A DNA stretch of 64,000 bases from Otis tarda (lineage: Eukaryota; Chordata; Aves; Otidiformes; Otididae), in assembly GCA_026413225.1 (NCBI GenBank), contig CM048575.1:3872001-3936000 (forward strand), in the 5' to 3' direction. Positions 48,861 to 64,000 of the stretch are shown one piece after another (position 1 is the stretch's first letter; every line of letters starts with the position of its first letter). The position numbers and the translations under genes are program-made. The notes below the pieces were generated by a model, which saw only the letters and a list, made by a program, of their open reading frames with translations, searched no databases and was not told where the DNA came from.

Positions 48861-51130
48861 ACAGGGAGCAGAGAGCCATCCGCTCCTGAACACACACACC
48901 GACAATCTGGACTCGGAGCCACCGTTTGCGGCACAGCAGAAGGCACTCCTGGAATGACAGAAGCAGTGGGGCAAGAGCTGCTAACTGCTGGGGAAGTACC
49001 TGCTCGAGGAATATCACATACTGGCAGTGCCGTAAAGACCGTGAGACCATTCCTGCTCCTGGACAAACAGTGGAAGTTTCACCACGTGGCCTGGCAGAGC
49101 TGCACTCCAACACTAAGTGGACTCATCACTATGTGCTCAAGCCACCTCTTCCAGGTCCGCAAGTGTTTTCCCCCAAGCTCCCCCCTTCCACTCCAGCAAT
49201 TCCACATTTGTTCCACAACCAGAACAAAGGGAGCAGTCTTTGACCTTCCACTTTCACCAGCCGCTGCTTCCCTCTGCTTAGGGTGCAACCAATGCCACTG
49301 ACCACGAGAAACTGGACCATGCAGGGCAGGAGCTGCAGCACAGCAGGAGCTGCAGAACTTCTTTGTCTTTGCTGAGCCCCAAACACCCCTGGAGAGCTGA
49401 AAGTACTCTGAGCTGTTCACTCTCTAATACCTACTAGGACTTACTAGCAGGGACTGGCTGAAAAATAGGTCCAGACTCCTCTGAGATAATGGAGAGGGAA
49501 GGCTGCAGCAGGCCACAGATCATGGTCTTCATCTTCCAATGAAGACTCTGAAAGCAACGAACAGACTGTATCAAGTCACAGGGCCTTCTCGTCTCCCCCT
49601 TGCATCCCATTCCTCTGCTCATGCCCATCACCACCATCAGCTAACACCCACCAGCACCCTGCACACCTTCAAAAACGATGGGAACTGTCAGGGCTTCATC
49701 TCCATCCTCTTATTTCAGCGGTCACCACAGTTTTCAGATGTCTCTCTTTGAAAAGGGAGAACAGGACAGCCTGGTGGCCAGGTGAAAGACTAGCCCCACT
49801 CAGTCAAACTAATGGCAGCGTGCAAAAGGAAGGGGTTTTTTAACTCTTGAATGTTTTCAACAAATTATTGTACGTTGTTTGGCAGAATTAGCCTCTGAAT
49901 AATCTGCAAAGTCTCAGTCAGAACAAACATAAAGCAGGACAAAGCAGCTGAAAAGAACATTAATAGGCTGATGCAGAAATGGCTTGATACTTGTCTGGCA
50001 AATACACCATGGGGCTTTGGTGAGTTGAGAACTGTTTTATTTTCCAGTGGGTCAGAAGTGCTTTTCTGAGTTTGACACTTTGCCAGAGGAAGCTGGATGA
50101 CAGCCCTCATGGCGAGAGACAGCACCATCACTAGGCCCAACAGCAAACCACCCCACAAAGAGAGGCTGGAAGCCTGGTTACCCAACACAGCACCCCAATT
50201 CTCAAATCCTTTTCCCACCTTCAGACTAGCCCCGAGCCTGGATCAGCTGTTGGTGCCTATTAGAGGTCTGTCACACCTCTCAGCCTGGAACAGGATTTCT
50301 CTGGGTGGTGGTGCCGATAGATGCTATCGGAGCATCCCTCAAGGTAACAAGTCTGGAGTCTCAAATTACTCTATTTACTCTGTCACCCCCTGGACACTCC
50401 TCCTCCATGCCCTGCTGGACTTCCAATTCCTGCCCCACTTGAGTGACCAACCATCACAAAGTCTGCATTGTCCTCCGGAAGGGAAAGCGAGGACGAGCAG
50501 TGTTGCTGAGCAGTACTCCTTTCAATTAAGGGCTCAAGTGACAACATTTGCAAAATTAGAGATAAGGGGAAGGCAGCACTAGTTTAGACAAAGGTTTGGG
50601 ACAGAGGGTCCCCCACGGCATCAAATCCAGTCACTTCAAATGGGCTCAGTCCTTGACACCTCAAGGCTGTCTCCACGCAGGCTATTACTGCTGCGCATCA
50701 GAGCCCTCCCCTTTCTCAGCCTGTCAGGACTGCCGATGGAAAGAACGCCTCACAGACTTCAACACCTAACGAGAAGGCAACCAGAAGACAACAGACAGAG
50801 AGGAGGAAGAATGATCTTCAGCTTCTGAGATAGAAGAAAACAGAAGCAACAGTGCTAAAAGATGGAGAGTCTACGGGCAAAGACAATACAGCTATAAAAA
50901 TGGAGGGGCTGCAGCCATGTCCGTGTGCATATTTTCTTCAGGGAGAAGCGTGGGCAATGTATTTGTAGAGGGATGAGCACAGAACAAGGAGGTACTGGTC
51001 CTCTAGCAGAGCAGAAGGTGCAAAGACAGAAGGAAGTCGAGACTGCACACGTACAGACACCGGGTCAGAGAGAGTGAAGAGAAAAACTGAAAAGTAGAAA
51101 AACTAGTGTGAACAGAGACCATGATTAGAT

Positions 51131-51585
51131 GAGAATCACAGACTGGTTTGGGTAGGAAGAGACCTTAAAGATCATCCAGTTCCAACCCCCCTGCCTGGCA
51201 GGGACACCTTACACCAGACCAGGTCGCTCAAAGCCCCGGCCAACCTGGCCTTGAACACTTTCAGAGACGGGGCATCCACAGCTTCTCTGGGCAAGGTGGG
51301 CCACGGTCTCACCTCCCTCACAGTAAAGAATCTCTTCCTTATGTCTAGTATAAACCTACCCTCTTCTAGTTTAAGCCATTATCCTATTACTACATACTCT
51401 TGTCCAAAGTCCCTTCCCATCTTTCCTGCAGCCCCCTTTAGGCACTGGAAGGCCGTTCTCGGGTCTCCCCGGAGCCTCCTCTTCTCCAGGCTGAACAGCC
51501 CCAGCTCTCTCAGCCTGGCCTCACAGCAGAGCTGCTCCAGCCCCCTCATCATCTGCGTGGCCTCCTCTGGACCCTCTCCAACAGG
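51131..51585 (-). mobile_element. CR1 LINE, 5'-truncated, antisense
   Basis: It begins GAATCACAGACTGGTTTGGG and ends CTCTGGACCCTCTCCAACAG. It is complete at the 3' end and covers about 450 bases. Directly beyond it is a purine-rich stretch with a tandem GGAGGACAGGGAAAAA. Confidence 0.94.
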
Positions 51586-51673
51586 ACAGAAATGAGATAT
51601 GAGATAAAACAAACTCCAGAAATAGGAGGATGAGAAATTTGGAAGAAATAAGAAAAGTCTAATGCTAAATGGG

Positions 51674-51710
51674 GAAAGGAGGACAGGGAAAAAGGAGGAC
51701 AGGGAAAAAG
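51674..51710. repeat. Two-copy 17-bp tandem repeat
   Basis: GGAGGACAGGGAAAAA is repeated twice in tandem within a purine-rich tract after the CR1 copy. Confidence 0.8.
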
Positions 51711-52040
51711 GACATAAATGTTTAAATAAGACTGCTCTGTGCAACGAAAGGAAGACTGTATGTGCTGAATTAATAAGAAGGAAAATATTTGGAAAAGCAG
51801 CCAAACCGAAGTGATTTTCAGAAGTCTAACAATGGCAGCTGCAACACCATCTCATCAACCTAGCAGAAATGAAACAGAGAGGTACACAGAGTGCCCACCT
51901 GCAGCACGCACAAGTCACGGGGCGAGCTCCTTCCGTAACTTACTGTTTAGGCGGCTGTTTCTACATAAACAAATACGAACAATTCTTCTGCTTTTTAACT
52001 TGCAAATATCCAATTCTGATTATTTCTGTTGTTGAAATTA

Positions 52041-52046
52041 TTTAAT
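52041..52046 (-). terminator. KDM1A: Candidate KDM1A polyadenylation signal (ATTAAA)
   Basis: On the - strand ATTAAA lies about 640 bases after the KDM1A stop. I see no AATAAA nearer the stop. The resulting 3' UTR length is plausible for this gene, but the signal is a common variant in AT-rich DNA. Confidence 0.35.
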
Positions 52047-52682
52047 AAAACAGTATGCTTAGCACCCTCTTAGTAATACTAGCTTTCTTTCTAAAACAGG
52101 ATGCATAGGGTGCGGCAGCCAATGGACCATTTTGGAGGGGTGTGATTTGCTGTCACAGGTAGGGAAACAGTTGCATCAAATTCTCAAATGCCAGATAAGA
52201 ATAGAATTGGTCAAAAATATTATTATTCAAAACAAAACAATAAAAAAACCCAACAAAGAAGTTTACATAAATTCTACACTACGCTACTATTTGTAGCAAC
52301 CAGCTTCTGAAGACCCTTGCGCAATTACCAAACGGTAAATACACGTATAGGTAGAAAAAAAAAGAAAAAAAAAATCTAAAAATCTCTAGCTATAAGCTTG
52401 ACTTTCAAAAAGTACCTGCAGAGTCAAAAAAGTCTCTAACCAGCTTGGTAGTAAAGGGGGTATTCTGTACACTGACACAAACAGCTGTAAGAGATTTTGT
52501 AAAAGGATGCTAAGCCAAAGGTCAGGTAAGTTTTTGTAAGGCCATTCCGACCGATGTATTACACCGTGAATTGTGGCCGAGTCCTTGCAGCAAACGCTGT
52601 CACAGACTAACTGAATATCTTCATCCCAAAGAGTCCACAACAGCAGCACTGTGGTCTTGTCCCTCCTCTTTAGATGCTTTTC
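52047..52682 (-). other. KDM1A: Probable KDM1A 3' UTR
   Basis: This is sequence after the KDM1A stop codon on the - strand. An 87-codon open frame within it (52386-52649) has no recognisable domain and is not expected to be translated. Confidence 0.5.
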
Positions 52683-57671
<4,989 letters not shown>

Positions 57672-59650
57672 TTACTGAAATAGAACATTTTGACTAGACA
57701 AGTTGAGTAAGAATAGATCTGCAGCTAAATCATAACTAAACAAACCCAACAAAAGTAGTCCTGAATCTTTCATCATCATGTTGAATTACCAAAAGGAAAA
57801 TTAATTCATATATGCTACGGTATTACTTAGAATTGTCAAGAGAACTGATGTACTAAAAATTAAACATACACATCATTAAGTACAGCATGCAGAAGAGAGG
57901 ACAAGTTTTCTTTAGCGAAAGCATCACTTGTTTGACATAGGAGTTTCTACTGGAATTTAACAGCCATCTGTGCTACGTTTAAGAGAACTCAACACTTTCC
58001 AGACAATCTAATTTAGGTATGATTGACATCAGCACAGCAGTTGAGTAACTTGTACAAAGTCCTTCACTCAGAGAGAGAATCTAGATTTCTTCGTTACCAA
58101 TGCACGTTCCCAGTAAATAGTCTCAGTGGAGCGGAACAAAATCCAGAAAAGCAGCAATTATGAGCAGAATTCACAGACAGATCTCCAGTAACTCAGTTGC
58201 CATGTGATGTTGCGGTGAGAGCGTTAATGTGATTACAGGATATACGAACAAACAGATGAGGTCATTGTAACTCTGACCAACTCTAGTAAGACTAAGCATA
58301 CATTTTTGGGAGTCAAATTCAAGGAAAATCTTAGGTACGTATTGAAGAGCTACCAAAAGAACCCAATGGCAAGAAACATGCCTTTACAAGGAGTGACTCA
58401 GACCTGAATACAGCTACGTTAATGAAAACTCTCTCCGTTGATCCTTCTCCTCCTGGAGATATTTATGAACTAAATTTAGCAAAGGAAATACTACAGGTAG
58501 AAACAGATGTCAAGCATATTGAAACAGGAATGGGAACTCAAAGTCTTTGTTAAAAATTTGGCTTTAACTTTTGTACAGGACTCCAAAATTCCTTATATCC
58601 CGGTATATACAGAAGTCTCCTAGCATACATTCCGACTAAGTTACTGCTCTTTACAGAAAACTGGCTGAAGTTCAGTTGCAATACAACAGGCTGGAAGATT
58701 CAGGAATATATTCTGGAGAAGTTAGATTAGTGAGGCTGTTATTACTACAAAAATAATTACACTACTCAAGATACAATTAAGACACTTCAATATGCAGGAT
58801 CTCTGGAACTTGAAGCAGTTTATTAGAGAAAAAAAGATACGGGATTGCTCCTCTTGTTAAACACCATTTTCTGAAACATTAAGCCTAGTCTTTCAAAGAA
58901 TTGAAGGAAAAAAACAACACCACCACCACAAAATCAACTGGTTTCGTATCATCCATAGGCACTGGGATTTTTTTTTGTCATTTCAGCAGCAAAGTTGTCT
59001 AGTTTGCCATCCTTGACACAACAAAACCCTGGAGCTTTTCAGCAATTACTCAGTCAACACATTTTTTCTTCCACATCCTCAAAATGCAGTTAATTCATTT
59101 TTTTCACTAAAACTTGCACTCAGACAATCTAAAAATATTTTAATGGAAATCTTGTGTTTTCAGGCATGAGACCCTGTTCTGTAAGCATTTATCCAGACCT
59201 GAAAATGTTGTTATCCAGTCAGAAAAATTTGTTTTTCCTAGAGACATGGTGAAAAAGCCGAGACCCTTTCTCTCTCATAGTTTTGTGGTTACTCACTGGT
59301 CTCTGGCTATACCACGGTTCTCTGCTTGCTGTTTGGTATCAAGGCTCAGTAAACATCAGTGCCTCAAGGAGCCACAATTTTTTGTGCAGCACTGTCCGAG
59401 GCTACGCGTTTTCTCAGCAGTCATTACCTGAACTAGACTGAAGCCGCCGGGAGGATTCCTGTCTCAGCTACACAGGTCACCCAACAGCAGTACAAACACA
59501 TGCAATCTTTGCATCTGAGTTACAATCCTTTCACCCACCTACCCTTAAACACTTCTCAGAGACCAGTTGATCTCTACCAACACTAGACGCTTAAAGAACT
59601 CCCACAGAGCTAATACAGCATGTGCTGCGATACTTCTAGTTTTTTTGTTT

Positions 59651-60288
59651 AGAATCACAGATTAGTTTGGGCTGGAAGGGTCCATTAAAGGCCACCCAGT
59701 CCAACCCCCCTGCAAGGAGCAGGGACATCTCCAACCAGATCAGGTTGCTCAGAGCCCCGGCCAACCTGGCCTGGAATGTTTCCAGGGATGGGGCATCCAC
59801 CGCCTCTCTGGGCAACCTGCGACAGTGACTCAACACTCTCAGTGTAAAAAATTTCTTCCTAATGTCCAGTCTGAATCTGCCTCCCTCTATTTTAAAACCA
59901 TTATCCCTCGTCCTATTCACAACAGGCCCTGGTAAAACTTCTCTCCCTCTCTCTTATCAGCCCCCTTTGGGCACTGGCAGGCCGCTCTCAGGTCTCCCTG
60001 GAGCCTCCTCTTCTCCAGGCTGAACAGCCCCAGCTCTCTCAGCCTGGCCTCACAGCAGAGCTGCTCCAGCCCTCTCAGCATCTGCGTGGCCTCCTCTGGA
60101 CCCTCTCCAACAGCTCCACGTCCTTCTGATGCTGGGGGCTCCAGAGCTGGACGCAGAGCTGTGGGTGGGGTCTCACCAGAGCAGAGGGGCAGAATCCCCT
60201 CCCTCGACCTGCTATCGAATTGCAGTCCAGAATGTAGTTGGCCTTCTGGGCTGCAAGTGCATACTGTTGGCTCATGCTGAGTTTCTGG
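59651..60288 (-). mobile_element. CR1 LINE, 5'-truncated, within KDM1A intron
   Basis: The 3' end (AGAATCACAGATTAGTTTGGG) is at the left and the ORF2 tail (CATACTGTTGGCTCATGC) at the right, so the element is in the same orientation as KDM1A. Minus-strand reading gives LPREAVDAPSLETFQARLAG, a frame shared by several CR1 copies in this window. Confidence 0.95.
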
Positions 60289-60516
60289 ATTAATAATTGC
60301 TCTCCAAGTTGTTCAGTTTAAATAGTCTCTGCTCAAAATGCTATGACTACAGAAATACAGCATATGACAGAAAGAAATAAAATCTTCACAATTTCAGTCA
60401 GGTCTACTTTAATACTTCACAGTGTAATCACGTTAACTTATACTTAACTATTCATGAGAAATAGTAACTGATTTTTTTTTTATTTCTGCCATCTGACTTA
60501 TGCTTTAGCACAGGAT

Positions 60517-60600
60517 TTGTCCCTGCTCCTTGCAGGGGGGTTGGACTAGATGACTTCTAAAGGGTCCCTTCCAACCCTAACTATTGTAAGATTCTATGAT
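60517..60600 (+). mobile_element. CR1 3'-end fragment, sense
   Basis: TTTGTCCCTGCTCCTTGCAGG, then GGGTTGGACTAGATGACTTC and TTCCAACCCTAAC, ending AAGATTCTATGAT. This is the last 80 or so bases of a CR1 element, opposite in strand to the copy 0.2 kb away. Confidence 0.9.
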
Positions 60601-61124
60601 TTTATTGCATTTCTATTTTATTTTTATGTGCTCTGCCTATTTTCATGAGAAGGAAGGTTTTGCCTCTAGCAGCAAAACCTTTGTACGTAAGACGGTCTTT
60701 CCATCTAAACCAGAACTCGCAACGCTACTTGTTAAGGAGGGAATAGAGCCATCTTAAAGCCACAAAAGCAGATATATGAACGGCGTTATCGTGCAAGGCT
60801 CCTTAGTTGTATTTCTCCAGTCAAGTCTTATCAGAATACCAGTGGTAACTAAATAGATGCTTAATAGAAGCAACCAAGATAACCCTGAGTAAGTCACAGG
60901 ACAACTTCAAAAAGCTGCAAGACAATAAAGTAGCCTATAAAACCACAAGCGTTAGAGTAGATGGGCAGCAATGCAATTTAACTGACACAGCCTGGAATTC
61001 AGTATTAGGAAACTCACACTTGTCCATGTTTTGCCCTAATTTACTACAGAATTGTTTGCAAGTCAGTGGTGCTCTCTGCTTCCTACAAATACTACCTTCT
61101 TATCACATCCTTATGTGAATGCTA

Positions 61125-64000
<2,876 letters not shown>

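Larger units (their letters stand above)
42851..52020. other. Intergenic region between convergent LUZP1 and KDM1A
   Basis: It holds three CR1 copies, homopolymer runs and a short repeat fragment, listed separately. The remainder (notably about 44300-47400, 48070-51120 and 51590-52020) has short open frames with no recognisable domains or splice-linked structure. Another AATAAA at 47304-47309 could serve an extended LUZP1 transcript. Confidence 0.6.

Noticed and set aside
52386-52649. 87-codon minus-strand frame just after KDM1A
   Set aside because: It lies downstream of the KDM1A stop in its 3' UTR, without a domain or its own promoter.

Overview
This is vertebrate nuclear DNA, almost certainly from a bird. 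The evidence is two recognisable vertebrate genes with GT-AG introns, many CR1 LINE fragments as the dominant repeat, no mammalian-type SINEs, and compact GC-rich intergenic DNA. There are no bacterial-type operons, phage genes or CRISPR arrays, and most open frames in the window are chance or antisense frames.

Layout. Positions 1 to about 950 are a CpG island with a CRE palindrome, a YY1-like site, a G-quadruplex-prone run and a perfect 47-bp hairpin. By position and strand it is the likely LUZP1 promoter and first exon. About 27.9 kb of inferred 5' intron follows, holding CR1 fragments, older degenerate repeats and small tandem repeats. The large LUZP1 coding exon (28464-31622, + strand) encodes the N-terminal coiled coil and most of the long, probably disordered remainder. 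A 5.3 kb intron separates it from a terminal coding exon (36916-37140). A long 3' UTR probably follows, to about 42.8 kb.

About 9 kb of intergenic DNA with CR1 copies comes next. From about 52.0 kb to the right edge lies the 3' part of KDM1A (LSD1) on the - strand. Its last seven coding exons encode the C-terminal 335 residues, the second half of the FAD-dependent amine oxidase domain. Splice phases are consistent across all seven exons. The substrate- and FAD-contacting residues known from human LSD1 (N535, A539, D555, H564, K661, W695, W751, Y761, A809, T810) are all present. The first part of KDM1A lies beyond the right edge.

The genes are convergent (tail to tail), the same neighbourhood as KDM1A-LUZP1 on human 1p36. 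They are not known to share a pathway: LUZP1 is an actin, centrosome and cilium protein, and KDM1A is a nuclear histone H3K4 demethylase. I found no new multi-gene system. The observations most worth a second look are two fold-back hairpins (one in the CpG island, one at the edge of a CR1 fragment), the unresolved LUZP1 C-terminus, and unexplained minus-strand open frames with splice-like flanks inside the presumed LUZP1 3' UTR.
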